64,000 nt of DNA from Stenotrophomonas sp. SY1 (GTDB lineage: Bacteria > Pseudomonadota > Gammaproteobacteria > Xanthomonadales > Xanthomonadaceae): contig NZ_JAJOYR010000001.1 in NCBI RefSeq assembly GCF_021202945.1, positions 744,001-808,000 of the forward strand, in the 5' to 3' direction. This document shows, in pieces, positions 42,687 to 51,970 of the stretch; position 1 is the stretch's first letter; the number at the start of each line of letters is the position of its first letter. The position numbers and the translations under genes were made by a program. The notes under the pieces were generated by a model, which was given only the letters and a program-made list of their open reading frames with translations, searched no databases and had not been told where the DNA came from.

Positions 42687-43229
42687 ATGCCCGACAACAG
42701 CGCCGATTACGAAGACTCCGACGAACTGCAGCCCACCTTCGACGAGGACGACCATCCGGCGCGGGTCTGGAACCTGCTGTGGCTGATCAATCCGGGCGAC
42801 GAGGACGCGGCGTTGCAGCAGTTCGACGCCTGGCGTGAAGCGCGCGCCGGAGCCGAGGACGATTTCACGGATGAGAGCTGGTTGTGGGACCTGAAGGACG
42901 CCATCGACTGGCGTGCTGGTTTCTACGTGGACTGGAAAGACACCGATTCGTTCGTCTCGGCGATTGAGGAACTGGCGGCGCGCTGGAACCTGGGTATCGA
43001 CTGGGGCGGCGATCTGGATGACGAGGATTTCGCCGAAGACCTCGACGTGGCAGCGTTGATGAGCACCGCGTACGACAAGCTGCGCGAGCATGGCTATTCG
43101 GTGTGGAACTGGAACACCGGCGGCGACGCCTATGCCGGCTGGATCGCGCTCAGCCGCGATGACGAGGCGATGCTGGCACTGTGCTCGTTGCTGGGCGTGG
43201 AAGTGCGGCCGGGCAGCGACCCGTTCTGA
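42687..43229 (+). CDS. DUF6630-like acidic protein
   Basis: 180 residues, very acidic at the N-terminus (many Asp and Glu in residues 3-25). Later blocks FYVDWKDTDSFV and NTGGDAYAGWIALSRDD resemble DUF6630 proteins of Xanthomonadaceae. Function is unknown. No signal or membrane segment is seen. The ATG at 42687 follows GGAAG at good spacing; one at 42669 would add six residues. It is followed by a SMAG-like repeat. Confidence 0.72.
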   Translation: MPDNSADYEDSDELQPTFDEDDHPARVWNLLWLINPGDEDAALQQFDAWREARAGAEDDFTDESWLWDLKDAIDWRAGFYVDWKDTDSFVSAIEELAARWNLGIDWGGDLDDEDFAEDLDVAALMSTAYDKLREHGYSVWNWNTGGDAYAGWIALSRDDEAMLALCSLLGVEVRPGSDPF

Positions 43230-43241
43230 TCATTGTCCCTT

Positions 43242-43310
43242 TGTAGAGCGCAGCCATGCTGCGCTGGGACACTTCCGGTAAAGCTTCTGCCGAGCATGGC
43301 TCGGCACTAC
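43242..43310. repeat. SMAG-like double hairpin with GTAG ends
   Basis: A left hairpin TGTAGAGCGCAGCC..GCTGCGCTGG (43242-43267) and a right hairpin GCCGAGCATGGCTCGGCAC followed by TAC (inverted GTAG) together make the two-hairpin element typical of Stenotrophomonas SMAG repeats. Confidence 0.85.
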
Positions 43311-43322
43311 CGGAGTGCGGTC

Positions 43323-43598
43323 TTACGGCAGGTACAGCGCCCGTGCATTGGCGATGACCCGGCGCATCAGGGCGCGGTCGGTGTGCCGCGAAATCGCCTG
43401 CGCGCCCAGCGCGATGGCCTGCTCGCGCAGCGGTGCCGGCACGTCGTAGTGCACGCCGCTGGGGCGGTTCTGGAACGCGCGGCGTGGAATCCCGAGCTGC
43501 TGTGCCAAGGCATGCAGCTCGGGCAGGGTGTCGGCCATCAGATGCGCCCAGCGCTCGCCGCGCCAGGGATGTACCGCATCGTCGATATAGACCGTCAC
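43323..43598 (-). CDS. DUF4031 family protein
   Basis: 91 residues. The opening VYIDDAVHPWRGERWAHLMAD and RPSGVHYDVP match DUF4031, a small cytoplasmic family of unknown role. The start is GTG at 43598. It follows the next upstream minus-strand gene by 14 bases, so the two are likely one transcript. Confidence 0.87.
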   Translation of the reverse strand: MTVYIDDAVHPWRGERWAHLMADTLPELHALAQQLGIPRRAFQNRPSGVHYDVPAPLREQAIALGAQAISRHTDRALMRRVIANARALYLP

Positions 43599-43612
43599 TG
43601 CAAGCTCGTGGC

Positions 43613-44086
43613 TCAGGCCTTGGGCTTGTCGTCGGCGTCGGCAGCCACGTCGGCAGCCGGTGCTTCGTCAGCGGCTTCTGCCACTTCGACCGCTTCCTCG
43701 CCATCCACGCCCTCGAACTCGGCGACCAGACCGGCCAGGTAGTCGTCGGCGGTCTTGCCTTCGTCGGCAGCCAGGTCGTCGATCATCTGCTGCAGCTGGC
43801 CGGAGTACTCCAGGCTGACCTTGCGGCCTTCCTTCTCCTGCACGTTGGCCAGGTGCTTGAGCATGGCCAGCATCGGCACCGGGTTGTCGGCGTTGCCCAT
43901 GGTCTGGCCGCCGATGGCCAGCAGCCATTCATTGCCCTGCATGCCGATGGCGGCGACCACCTGGCCTTCTTCGTTGACCAGCACGGCGTGGTTTTCCACC
44001 GGCTGCTGGGCGTTCAGGCGGGCGAACGGACGGCGCGGGGCCTGCTTCTTGCGCTTGTCGCGCTTGGCTTTGGAAAGCTTGGACAT
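43613..44086 (-). CDS. Hypothetical protein, basic N-terminus and acidic Ala-rich tail
   Basis: 157 residues, not recognised. It begins MSKLSKAKRDKRKKQAP, a strongly basic stretch that could bind nucleic acid, has a structured centre (NHAVLVNEEGQVVAAIG, PMLAMLKHLANVQEKE), and ends with a low-complexity Ala/Glu/Asp tail from about residue 115. No signal peptide. Probably co-transcribed with the DUF4031 gene. Confidence 0.72.
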   Translation of the reverse strand: MSKLSKAKRDKRKKQAPRRPFARLNAQQPVENHAVLVNEEGQVVAAIGMQGNEWLLAIGGQTMGNADNPVPMLAMLKHLANVQEKEGRKVSLEYSGQLQQMIDDLAADEGKTADDYLAGLVAEFEGVDGEEAVEVAEAADEAPAADVAADADDKPKA

Positions 44087-44464
44087 GGTGCTCGGCAATA
44101 AGGGGAAACCAGCGGCCATTGTAGGCGCCTGGGCCGTTGCTGGCCTCTTCCTTGGGTCTTGTGCCGGGGAGCGGCTGGTTTTCCGTTGAGGCCAGAAGCC
44201 AAGGCGTCACCCCTCCCCAGCCCTCCCCTCCGCCTGCGGCGCAAGGGAGGGGGCGGTTCGTGCAGCTCGGATCAGGTCCCAGCGAAACCAAGCGTCTGCC
44301 CCTCCCCTGCGCCGCAGGCGGAGGGGAGGGAGTGGTTCGTGCAGCTCGGATCAGGTCTCAGCGAAACCAAGCTTCTGCCCCCTCCCTTGCGCCGCAGGCG
44401 GAGGGGAGGGCTGGGGAGGGGTAGCTTTCCGCCTCCGGCTCGCAAGCCTGCGTTACAACGACCG
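44087..44464. other. Intergenic region filled by a tandem inverted-repeat element
   Basis: 378 bases between two minus-strand genes. Most is the compound repeat at 44208-44423; no gene is supported. Confidence 0.6.
44208..44423. repeat. Compound long inverted repeat with 79-bp tandem duplication
   Basis: The element has the CACCCCTCCCCAGCCC arm at the left and its inverted copy at the right, as at 2488 and 47788. In addition its centre is duplicated: GGTTCGTGCAGCTCGG recurs at 44255 and 44334, a period of 79 bases, with a third GC-rich half-arm in between. Confidence 0.85.
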
Positions 44465-45394
44465 TCAGTCGGCAGCCGTCGGCACCGCTGCCGGCTCGGC
44501 AGCGGTTGGCAGCACCGGCAACGAATCGGTCTCGTTCAACGCCGCCGCTTCGGCGTCCTTGGTCATCACCACGATGCTGATGCGGCGATTGATCGGGTTC
44601 TGCGGATTGGTCTTGTCGAACAGCACCGATGAGGACAACCCGACCACGCGCGCCACTTTGGCCTCGTCCATGCCGCCTTCCAGCAGGGTGCGGCGTGCGG
44701 CATTGGCGCGGTCGGCACTGAGCTCCCAGTTGCCGTAGCCCAGCTGCGTGGAATAGGCGGTGGTATCGGTGTGGCCGGTGATGCTGATGCGGTTGGGCAC
44801 CTGGTTGATGAAGTGCGACAGTTCCACCAGGATCGCCTGGGTGTAGGTCATCAGGCGCGCGCTGCCCAGGTCGAACATCGGCCGGTTCTGCTTGTCCACG
44901 ATCTGGATGCGCAGGCCTTCGGGGGTGATGTCCAGGAGCAGCTGGTCCTTGAACGGCTCCAGTGCCTGGCTCTTGCTGATGGCTTCCTGCAACTCCTGCT
45001 TCAACGCTTCCAGCCGCTGTTTCTCGCGTTCGCGTTCCTGCACCGGCGTGGGTACGGCTTCCTGCTGGTTCTGGAAGGGGTCATTGCTGTTGCCGCGCGA
45101 GACATCGGTAGCGCCACCGAGCTTGATCATCGAGGTGCTGGCACCGCCGGGGCCGGCCATGCCCGGTGCCGGCGTGCTGCTGGTGCCGCTCAGCGGGCTG
45201 GGGTTGCGGAAGTAGTCGGAGATGGCCGCGCGCTCGGGCTTGGTGGTGGCCGCCAGCAGCCACATCACCATGAAAAAGGCCATCATCGCGGTGACGAAGT
45301 CAGCGTAGGCCACCTTCCACGAACCGCCGTGGTGGCCGCCTTTCTGCACCTTCTTTACCCGGCGAACGATCACCGTAGGCTTGTTCTCGCTCAT
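44465..45394 (-). CDS. motB: Flagellar motor stator protein MotB
   Basis: 309 residues. Residues 26-48 form the single transmembrane helix (WKVAYADFVTAMMAFFMVMW) with the proton-carrying Asp32. A linker rich in Gly, Ser, Gln and Arg follows, with a coiled-coil-like run (EREREKQRLEALKQELQ). The C-terminal OmpA-like domain (about 160-275) binds peptidoglycan: SITGHTDTTAYS and LSADRANAARRTLLE. Together with MotA it makes the proton channel that drives flagellar rotation. The gene lies 10 bases after motA. An Ala-rich tail of about 30 residues is extra to the core domain. Confidence 0.95.
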   Translation of the reverse strand: MSENKPTVIVRRVKKVQKGGHHGGSWKVAYADFVTAMMAFFMVMWLLAATTKPERAAISDYFRNPSPLSGTSSTPAPGMAGPGGASTSMIKLGGATDVSRGNSNDPFQNQQEAVPTPVQEREREKQRLEALKQELQEAISKSQALEPFKDQLLLDITPEGLRIQIVDKQNRPMFDLGSARLMTYTQAILVELSHFINQVPNRISITGHTDTTAYSTQLGYGNWELSADRANAARRTLLEGGMDEAKVARVVGLSSSVLFDKTNPQNPINRRISIVVMTKDAEAAALNETDSLPVLPTAAEPAAVPTAAD

Positions 45395-45404
45395 GGCGTG
45401 CGCC

Positions 45405-46259
45405 TTACTTGACCGACTTCAGGTGCTGCTCGAACTCGCTGAAACCCGGACGCAGCGCCGAGGGCACGGTCTTGCGCGCGAACTCCAGGGCGATCTTCGG
45501 GTTGTAGCCACGCAGGCAGGCCAGCAGTGCGGTCTTGACCGACTCGTAGATGCGCGCGTCCTGTTCGGCGCGGGCTTCCACTGCGGCCGCCAGCGGGCCG
45601 ATGAAGCCGTAACCCAGCAGGATGCCCAGAAAGGTACCAACCAGTGCGCCGGCCACGTGCGCGCCGACTTCCTTGATGTCACCGCCAATGGAACCCATGG
45701 TGATGACGATGCCCAGCACCGCGGCGACGATGCCGAAACCGGGCAATCCATCGGCCACCTTGTTGAGCACGTGGGCCGGTTCCATCGCCTCGTGGTGATG
45801 CTTGTCCAGCTCCAGTTCGAGCAGCGGTTCCAGCTCGTGCGGCTCGATGTTGGAGCCGATCATCAAGCGCAGGCAGTCGGTGATGAAGTCCAGCAGGTGG
45901 TGGTCGTCCAGCACCTTGGGGTAGTTGGCGAACAGCGCACTTTCCTGTGGGTTTTCGACATGCTCTTCCAGCGCCATGAAGCCTTCGCGGCGTGCCTTGT
46001 TGAGCAGTTCGTAGAGCAGGCTGAGCACGTCCAGGTAGTCCTGGCGCTTGTATTGCGGCCCCTTGAAGACACCGACGGTGGCGTTGAGCGTCTGCTTGAC
46101 GGTTTTGATCGGCGTGCCGATCAGGAACGCACCCAGTGCCGCGCCACCGATGATGACCAGTTCATAGGGTTGCCAGAGCGCGCCCAGACGACCATGCGCA
46201 CCGACGTAGCCGCCAAGCACGCTGATGATGACGATGAGCAAGCCAACGATGATGAGCAT
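45405..46259 (-). CDS. motA: Flagellar motor stator protein MotA
   Basis: 284 residues, normal for proton-type MotA. Helices near residues 1-20 and 33-50 (YELVIIGGAALGAFLIG) precede a large cytoplasmic loop that contacts the rotor. Two further helices follow (VADGLPGFGIVAAVLGIVITM with the conserved Pro, and LVGTFLGILLGYGFIGPLA). It is the first gene of the motAB operon on the minus strand. No clear sigma-28 promoter was found in the 60 bases upstream. No other flagellar or chemotaxis genes adjoin, as is common in this family. Confidence 0.95.
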   Translation of the reverse strand: MLIIVGLLIVIISVLGGYVGAHGRLGALWQPYELVIIGGAALGAFLIGTPIKTVKQTLNATVGVFKGPQYKRQDYLDVLSLLYELLNKARREGFMALEEHVENPQESALFANYPKVLDDHHLLDFITDCLRLMIGSNIEPHELEPLLELELDKHHHEAMEPAHVLNKVADGLPGFGIVAAVLGIVITMGSIGGDIKEVGAHVAGALVGTFLGILLGYGFIGPLAAAVEARAEQDARIYESVKTALLACLRGYNPKIALEFARKTVPSALRPGFSEFEQHLKSVK

Positions 46260-46715
46260 GGAACCGGCATACGAAGTGGGGGTAATCCGTTGTCGGCGCC
46301 TGAGGCGGGTTCTGAAGTGTGAACTGGGGTTTTTTACGGCTTGCCGGGTTTGGACGCCCTTTGAAATTCGGCAGGCAAGGTGTTTGGGCTGGGCTGGCGG
46401 GTTGTTGGCGGCCAGGCCGGCATGGAAGGGGCGTTGCCAGCTGGCGGGAAATCACGACCGGCTTCAAGTCTGAAATGAGAACCCCGTTCTCCGATCGCGA
46501 AGGCGGCATCCCTTCCTTCTCCCGCGCGGGAGAAGGTGGCGCGCAGCGCCGGATGAGGGGGCTTTGGTTTCAGCGCACAGGTCGCCCTCATCTGCCTGTC
46601 GGTTTCTTCTCCCGCAGCGGGAGAAGAGTCAGCGTCCTGTCTTGGTTGCAGGAAGGGGTGCCACGAACGGTGATGCCGGGCCAGCGAGCAGGCGGGCGCT
46701 ATGACGGGCAAGCGT
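46260..46715. other. Intergenic region upstream of motA
   Basis: 456 bases between motA and the 3' end of msrB. The part near motA is AT-richer and should hold its promoter; the centre carries two CTTCTCCCGC hairpins at 46515-46536 and 46606-46626. No gene is supported. Confidence 0.6.
46515..46626. repeat. Pair of CTTCTCCCGC hairpins
   Basis: Two nearly identical perfect hairpins (46515-46536 and 46606-46626) flank about 70 bases in which GATGAGGG and CCCTCATC pair as well. The unit has the same layout as the REP doublets, with a different arm sequence. Confidence 0.7.
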
Positions 46716-47183
<468 letters not shown>

Positions 47184-47307
47184 GGCGGGGGATCCATAGG
47201 GCAGGCGGTCATGGTAGGCCGATGCGCGGGTGGCTCCAATGGCTTGCATTCACCGCTGCGCCAGCCGGTCGATCACATACTGGCCAGCAACTGGCAGGGG
47301 CGTGACG

Positions 47308-47763
47308 ATGAAACTGAATGTAATCGTGTGGTTGTTGGCGCTGTCGCCATCGCTGGCGTTGGCGCAGCTGTCTTCGCCCACGGCAACACGCGCTGCCAGT
47401 CAGTCTTCGCCAACCGCGACACGGCAGGCCAGCCCACCACCACCCACCGAGACACGGCCGGTTACCGTGCCGCCGGTGAGCACGCCTACGGACGAGGCGT
47501 CCCGCCAGGCCGCCGAAAATGCGCGCGTGCGTGAGCGCCTGAAGAATCCGGCGCTGGGTACGCCGCCGGCCAAGCGCAGGCCGATCACTCCGCCGCAGAC
47601 GACGCGCCCGATCTACAACAGCGCCGGCCAGCGCATGAACGGCATGCGCCAGGTCACTCCGAACCGGGTGATGGATACGCGTACCGGCCGTTACTACAAC
47701 ACCGTGCCCAGCGGTGATGGCCAGCGGATCGTGCCGCCGCCAGCTGCGGCGCGAGGGAAGTAG
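47308..47763 (+). CDS. Small exported Pro/Thr-rich protein
   Basis: 151 residues, not recognised. A clear signal peptide (MKLNVIVWLLALSPSLALA) is followed by a low-complexity region with a short repeat (SSPTATRAASQ, SSPTATRQAS, then PPTETRPV) and a more ordered C-terminus with MNGMRQVTPNRVMDTRTGRYY. The ending resembles small periplasmic proteins of Xanthomonadaceae of unknown role. The ATG at 47308 follows an AGGGG site. It is divergent from msrB, 124 bases away. Confidence 0.75.
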   Translation: MKLNVIVWLLALSPSLALAQLSSPTATRAASQSSPTATRQASPPPPTETRPVTVPPVSTPTDEASRQAAENARVRERLKNPALGTPPAKRRPITPPQTTRPIYNSAGQRMNGMRQVTPNRVMDTRTGRYYNTVPSGDGQRIVPPPAAARGK

Positions 47764-47787
47764 CGGTAGCGACGTCAACGTCAACTG

Positions 47788-47934
47788 CACCCCTCCCCAG
47801 CCCTCCCCTTCGCTGCGCGAAAGGGAGGGAGCGGGTCTAGCGATTTGTCAGGTTCCGGCGATCCGTCAGATTGCAGCAACGCCGCTTCTGCCCCCTCCCT
47901 TTCGCGTAGCGAAGGGGAGGGCTGGGGAGGGGGG
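47788..47934. repeat. Long inverted repeat (CACCCCTCCCCAGCCC type)
   Basis: Left arm from 47788 and right arm ending 47934 are inverted copies of about 42 bases. Relative to the copy at 2488, CCGG is CCAG on the left and CTGG on the right, so pairing is kept. It lies between converging genes. Confidence 0.85.
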
Positions 47935-48000
47935 CCGTGGGCAGAGGGATTCGGATTCACCAATCCCGGAAGCCGCCCGCATTTGCAAATCCCCAATCCC

Positions 48001-48480
48001 CTACTCATCAATCGGCAACGACAAGGTCTCCTTCACCTCTTCCATCACGATGTAGCTCTTGGACTCGCGCACATGCGGCATGGTCAGCAAGGTGCTGCCG
48101 AGCAGCTTGCGGTAGGAGGCCATCTCGTTGATGCGGGCCTTGAGCAGGTAGTCGAAGTCGCCCGATACCAGGTGGCACTCCAGCACGTTGGGCAGTTTCA
48201 ACGCGGCGCGGCGGAACTCCTCAAAGATGTCGCCGGACTTGTAGGCCAGGCTGATCTCCACGAACACCAGCAGGCTGGCTTTCACGAACTGTGGATCGAG
48301 CCGGGCGTAGTAGCCGGTGATGACCCCCTCGCGTTCGAGCCGGCGCACGCGGTCGGTGCAGGGCGTGGTGGACAGGCCCACCCGTTCGCCCAGTTCGGTG
48401 AAGGAGATGCGCCCTTCCTGCTGCAGGATACGCAGGATCTTGCGGTCGATCTTGTCCAGTTCGCGGCTGCGGGTGGCCAT
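48001..48480 (-). CDS. Lrp/AsnC-family regulator, probable DadR
   Basis: 159 residues. HTH at about residues 9-60 (KIDRKILRILQQEGRISFTELGERVGLSTTPCTDRVRRLE), split here by function: recognition helix LSTTPCTDRVRRL. The AsnC ligand-binding domain follows (VFVEISLAYKSGDIFEEF, CHLVSGDFDYLLKARI). It is divergent from dadA-alr with a 148-base gap, an arrangement in which such regulators activate alanine catabolism in response to alanine. The role as DadR is inferred from position. The ATG at 48480 begins the HTH domain. Confidence 0.9.
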   Translation of the reverse strand: MATRSRELDKIDRKILRILQQEGRISFTELGERVGLSTTPCTDRVRRLEREGVITGYYARLDPQFVKASLLVFVEISLAYKSGDIFEEFRRAALKLPNVLECHLVSGDFDYLLKARINEMASYRKLLGSTLLTMPHVRESKSYIVMEEVKETLSLPIDE

Positions 48481-48516
48481 GGCGCTCTGCTTTTGATGAA
48501 CGAAACGGGAAATTAC

Positions 48517-48540
48517 TCTGTATTCGCAATTCAATACAGA
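48517..48540. promoter_or_regulatory. Palindromic candidate operator for the Lrp-type regulator
   Basis: TCTGTATT and AATACAGA are perfect 8-base arms spaced by 8 bases. The site lies 37 bases before the regulator ATG and just upstream of the dadA -10 (TATACT, 48564-48569), which has no good -35. That layout fits activation of dadA and self-control of the regulator. Confidence 0.6.
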
Positions 48541-48563
48541 AGAAAACACTGGTCAAGCGTGAA

Positions 48564-48569
48564 TATACT
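48564..48569 (+). promoter_or_regulatory. -10 element of the dadA promoter
   Basis: TATACT matches the sigma-70 -10 in five of six positions and is followed by about 60 bases of leader to the dadA ATG. No TTGACA-like -35 lies 16-18 bases before it, so an activator is expected. Confidence 0.5.
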
Positions 48570-48628
48570 GCGCCGTTTCCAGTCTCTGGCCGCTGTGGCG
48601 CAGGGAATGATGGGGTCAGGAGAAGACA

Positions 48629-49894
48629 ATGCGCGTTCTGGTGCTCGGCAGCGGTGTGATCGGTACGACCAGTGCCTGGTATCTGCGGCAGGCCGGCCAT
48701 GAAGTCACCGTGGTGGATCGGCAGCCGGCACCGGCGCTGGAAACCAGCTTTGCCAACGCCGGGCAGCTCTCGTTCGGCTACACCTCGCCGTGGGCCGCCC
48801 CGGGCGTGCCGCTGAAGGCCATCAAGTGGCTGTTCGAGGAGCACGCGCCGCTGGCCATCCGCCCGACCGCCGATCTCAACCAGTACCGCTGGCTGTGGCA
48901 GATGCTGCGCAACTGCACCTCGGCCCGTTACGCGGTGAACAAGGCGCGCATGGTGCGCGTGTCCGACTACAGCCGCGACTGCATCAACGAGCTGCGCGCG
49001 GCTACCGGCATCAATTACGAAGGCCGCCAGCTGGGTACCACCCAGTTGTTCCGCACCCAGCAACAGCTCGACGCCGCCGCCCAGGACATCGAAGTGCTGC
49101 GCCAGTACGGCGTGCCTTACGAAGTGCTGGATCGCCAGGGCATCGCCCGGGTCGAGCCGGCGCTGGCCGGCAAGACCGGCATGCTGGTCGGCGCGCTGCG
49201 CCTGCCCGAGGACCAGACCGGCGACTGCCAGCTGTTCACCGAGCGCCTGGCCACGCTGGCCGCAGAAGCCGGCGTGGAGTTCCGTTTCGACCAGCACATC
49301 ACCGCGATCCAGCGCGATGGCGACCGCATCACCGGCGTGTACATCAACGGCAAGCTGGAGACCGCCGACCAGTACGTGCTGGCGCTGGGCAGCTATTCGC
49401 CGCAGCTGGTGGCACCGCTGGGCATGCATCTGCCGGTGTATCCGCTGAAGGGTTACTCGCTGACCCTGCCGATCACCAACGGCGCGATGGCGCCGACCTC
49501 AACCATCCTGGACGAGAGCTACAAGATCGCCGTGACCCGCTTCGAGGACCGAATCCGCGTCGGCGGCATGGCCGAAGTGGCCGGCTTTGACCTGTCACTG
49601 GCACAGCGCCGTCGCGCCACGCTGGAGAAGGTGGTCAACGACCTCTACCCGGATGGCGGCGACCTGTCCAAGGCCACGTTCTGGACCGGCCTGCGCCCGG
49701 CCACGCCGGATGGCACCCCGGTGATCGGCGCAACGCCGTACCGCAACCTGTTCCTCAACACCGGCCACGGCACCCTGGGCTGGACCATGGCCGCCGGCTC
49801 GGGCCGTTACCTGGCCGACCTGATGAGCGGCAAGAAGCCGCAGATCAGCAGTGAAGGCCTGGATATCTTCCGTTACGGCAAGGGGCAGCACTGA
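48629..49894 (+). CDS. dadA: D-amino acid dehydrogenase (small subunit type) DadA
   Basis: 421 residues. The N-terminal dinucleotide-binding motif [19 protein letters not shown] binds [18 protein letters not shown] and the C-terminal [20 protein letters not shown] are DadA hallmarks. The enzyme oxidatively deaminates D-alanine to pyruvate at the inner membrane face and feeds electrons to the quinone pool. Its TGA shares one base with the ATG of the alanine racemase gene (TGATG), so the two are coupled: racemase turns L-alanine to the D form that DadA consumes. AGGAGA precedes the ATG. Confidence 0.95.
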   Translation: MRVLVLGSGVIGTTSAWYLRQAGHEVTVVDRQPAPALETSFANAGQLSFGYTSPWAAPGVPLKAIKWLFEEHAPLAIRPTADLNQYRWLWQMLRNCTSARYAVNKARMVRVSDYSRDCINELRAATGINYEGRQLGTTQLFRTQQQLDAAAQDIEVLRQYGVPYEVLDRQGIARVEPALAGKTGMLVGALRLPEDQTGDCQLFTERLATLAAEAGVEFRFDQHITAIQRDGDRITGVYINGKLETADQYVLALGSYSPQLVAPLGMHLPVYPLKGYSLTLPITNGAMAPTSTILDESYKIAVTRFEDRIRVGGMAEVAGFDLSLAQRRRATLEKVVNDLYPDGGDLSKATFWTGLRPATPDGTPVIGATPYRNLFLNTGHGTLGWTMAAGSGRYLADLMSGKKPQISSEGLDIFRYGKGQH

Positions 49895-50964
49895 TGCGCC
49901 CGGCACAGGCATTGATCGACCTGGAGGCGCTGCGCCACAACTACCGCCTGGCCCGCCAGCTCGGCGGCGGCAAGGCGCTGGCGATCATCAAGGCCGATGC
50001 CTACGGGCATGGCGCGGTGGCCTGCGCGCGCGCGCTGCAGGACGAAGCCGATGGTTTCGGTGTGGCCTGCATCGAGGAAGGGCTGGAGCTGCGTCAGGCT
50101 GGCATCCGTGGCCCGATCCTGCTGATGGAAGGCTTTTTCGACGCGGCCGAGCTGCCGCTGATCGTTGAACATGATTTCTGGACCGTGGTGTCCTCGCGCT
50201 GGCAGCTGGAGGCAGTGGAAGCGTTCAAGACCGACGCCACGCTGCGCATCTGGCTGAAGCTGGACAGCGGCATGCACCGGCTGGGTTTGTCGGTGGAAGA
50301 GTTCCGCGATGCGCATGCGCGTTTGAGCGCGCTGCCCAACGTCGCCCCGCTGGTGCTGATGACCCACCTGGCCCGTGCCGACGAACTGGACAGCAACCGC
50401 ACCCGCGAACAGCTGGACGTGTTCAACCGCGCGATCGAAGGTCTGGCCGGCGAAACCAGCTTGTGCAATTCGCCGGCACTGCTGGGTTGGCCGGACGTGC
50501 GCAGCGACTGGGTGCGTCCCGGCTTGATGCTGTACGGTGCCGATCCGCTGTACCCGCAACCGAGCCCGCACGCCGACCAGCTGCGCCCGGTGATGACCCT
50601 GCAATCGCGGGTGATCGCAGTGCGCGAACTGGCCGTTGGCGAACCGCTGGGTTACGGCGCGCGTTTCGTCGCTGAAGTTCCCACGCGCGTGGGCGTGGTG
50701 GCCATGGGCTACGCCGATGGCTACCCGCAGTTCGCGCCGAATGGCACACCGGTGCTGATCGATGGCGTGCCGGGACGGCTGATCGGCCGCGTGTCGATGG
50801 ACATGCTGACCGTGGACCTCACCGATCATCCGCAAGCCGGGCACGGCAGCATCGTACAGCTGTGGGGCAACGCACCGACCATTTCGGAGTTGGCGCCGCG
50901 CTGTAATACGAGCGCGTACCGCCTGCCGTGCAGCCTCAAGCGCACCCCGCGGGTGTATGTCTGA
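49894..50964 (+). CDS. alr: Alanine racemase (catabolic, DadX-type by context)
   Basis: 356 residues. PLP binds to the Lys in [11 protein letters not shown] (residue about 34); GYGARF supplies the catalytic Tyr of the second half-site, and [11 protein letters not shown] is a conserved barrel-end motif. The fold-type III racemase interconverts L- and D-alanine. Its position right after dadA indicates a catabolic role, though it could also supply D-alanine for peptidoglycan if no other racemase gene exists. The symbol dadX would be equally fair. Confidence 0.94.
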   Translation: MRPAQALIDLEALRHNYRLARQLGGGKALAIIKADAYGHGAVACARALQDEADGFGVACIEEGLELRQAGIRGPILLMEGFFDAAELPLIVEHDFWTVVSSRWQLEAVEAFKTDATLRIWLKLDSGMHRLGLSVEEFRDAHARLSALPNVAPLVLMTHLARADELDSNRTREQLDVFNRAIEGLAGETSLCNSPALLGWPDVRSDWVRPGLMLYGADPLYPQPSPHADQLRPVMTLQSRVIAVRELAVGEPLGYGARFVAEVPTRVGVVAMGYADGYPQFAPNGTPVLIDGVPGRLIGRVSMDMLTVDLTDHPQAGHGSIVQLWGNAPTISELAPRCNTSAYRLPCSLKRTPRVYV

Positions 50965-51004
50965 CGGGGATTGGTGATTCGTAGAAGCGGTGCCTGCAGA
51001 GTTC

Positions 51005-51136
51005 TGTAGGAGCGGCTTCAGCCGCGAAGCCACTGCTCGCTCAGACGCAGACGCAGTTCGTCATCCGGGAATCTGCAATTGCCAGCTCCAGTTGCAGTGA
51101 GGCAACGCCAGCTTCGCGGCTGAAGCCGCTCCTACA
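51005..51136. repeat. REP doublet (GTAG-type)
   Basis: TGTAGGAGCGGCTTCAGCC.. (51005-51031) and its inverted copy (51111-51136) enclose 79 bases. The loop shares GTCATCCG, CTGCAATTG and CAACGCCAGC with those of the doublets near 57.1 and 57.3 kb. Confidence 0.9.
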
Positions 51137-51163
51137 AAAGCGGGGTCTGGCCTCGCGCCGAAA

Positions 51164-51192
51164 CAGAAAGGGCCGCTATGCGGCCCTTTCTG
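51164..51192. terminator. Bidirectional terminator between alr and the DUF3016 gene
   Basis: A 13-bp perfect stem CAGAAAGGGCCGC/GCGGCCCTTTCTG with a 3-base loop has T-rich sequence on both sides. Confidence 0.85.
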
Positions 51193-51214
51193 CTTTCTTG
51201 CTGCTGCTTCCGAA

Positions 51215-51784
51215 TCACAACCCGGCAGTCTTGCGCTCGTCCTTCAGTTCGCGGCGCAGCCAGTCATCGAGCAGGCGCTTTTCGTAGCGCAGCGGGTCGG
51301 TGTTGCTGGGCAGGCTGCTGTTGAACAGATAGCCGTTGTCCACCAGCTTGCGCTCGCCCTGGTCGATCACCTGGCCGTTGCTGTCGGTAAGGGTGAACTG
51401 CAGGCTGATGCGCGGCGGGTAGATATTGCGCATGAAGCGCACGTCGTTGAAGTTGGGGCCATGCCAAGGCTCATAGTCGCCAGCGCGCTTGATGTCGGTG
51501 ATGGTGACATCCAGCTTCTGGCCTTCGGGCAACTTCTTGTCGGCCTGCTCGCGCAGGTGTTCGGCCAGCGTCACCACCCAATCGCCACGCTCGGCGTCCC
51601 AGCGGTTGCGGCTGCTGCGCAGCTCGGTGAACTGGGCCGGGTCGCTCCACTGCACCTGAACAGGCCCTTCCACGGCGAGCGCACGCGGGGCCTCGGGGTC
51701 GACGATGGTGCGCGGTTTGGCGTCAACGTTGCCAATGGCAAGCAGGCAGGCCAAGGCAAGTCCGGTCACGGTCAGGGTCTTCAT
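51215..51784 (-). CDS. DUF3016 family exported protein
   Basis: 189 residues. A signal peptide ends near residue 22 (GLALACLLAIGNVDA). The mature protein has VQVQWSDPAQFTELRSSR, LAEHLREQADKKLPEGQKLDVTITDI and DDWLRRELKDE, all matching DUF3016, a periplasmic family common in Xanthomonadaceae with no known role. GGAGGAG precedes the ATG at 51784. It is divergent from the hybrid kinase gene, 186 bases away. Confidence 0.9.
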   Translation of the reverse strand: MKTLTVTGLALACLLAIGNVDAKPRTIVDPEAPRALAVEGPVQVQWSDPAQFTELRSSRNRWDAERGDWVVTLAEHLREQADKKLPEGQKLDVTITDIKRAGDYEPWHGPNFNDVRFMRNIYPPRISLQFTLTDSNGQVIDQGERKLVDNGYLFNSSLPSNTDPLRYEKRLLDDWLRRELKDERKTAGL

Positions 51785-51970
51785 GGCGAACTCCTCCGGC
51801 TGGTTTACTGAGATGAGTGTGCGGCTGTTATCCATACGGAACAATGAACAGCGCTGACAGAACGACGGGGAGTTGCCGGATGGTTCATCATCACATTGCC
51901 TGAATCGTTTGCTGCCCAGACTGCCTCCCCCGTTTCGTCAATCCTTTTTGGTTCATTGCCCACCCATACG

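Noticed and set aside
44208..44423. Possible CRISPR array because of spaced GC-rich repeats
   Set aside because: Only two to three copies, arms are inverted rather than direct, spacers are duplicated, and there are no cas genes.
46260..46330. Sigma-28 or sigma-54 promoter before motA
   Set aside because: A TAAA-like stretch is present but no GCCGATAA partner at the right spacing, and no GG-N10-GC pair was found.
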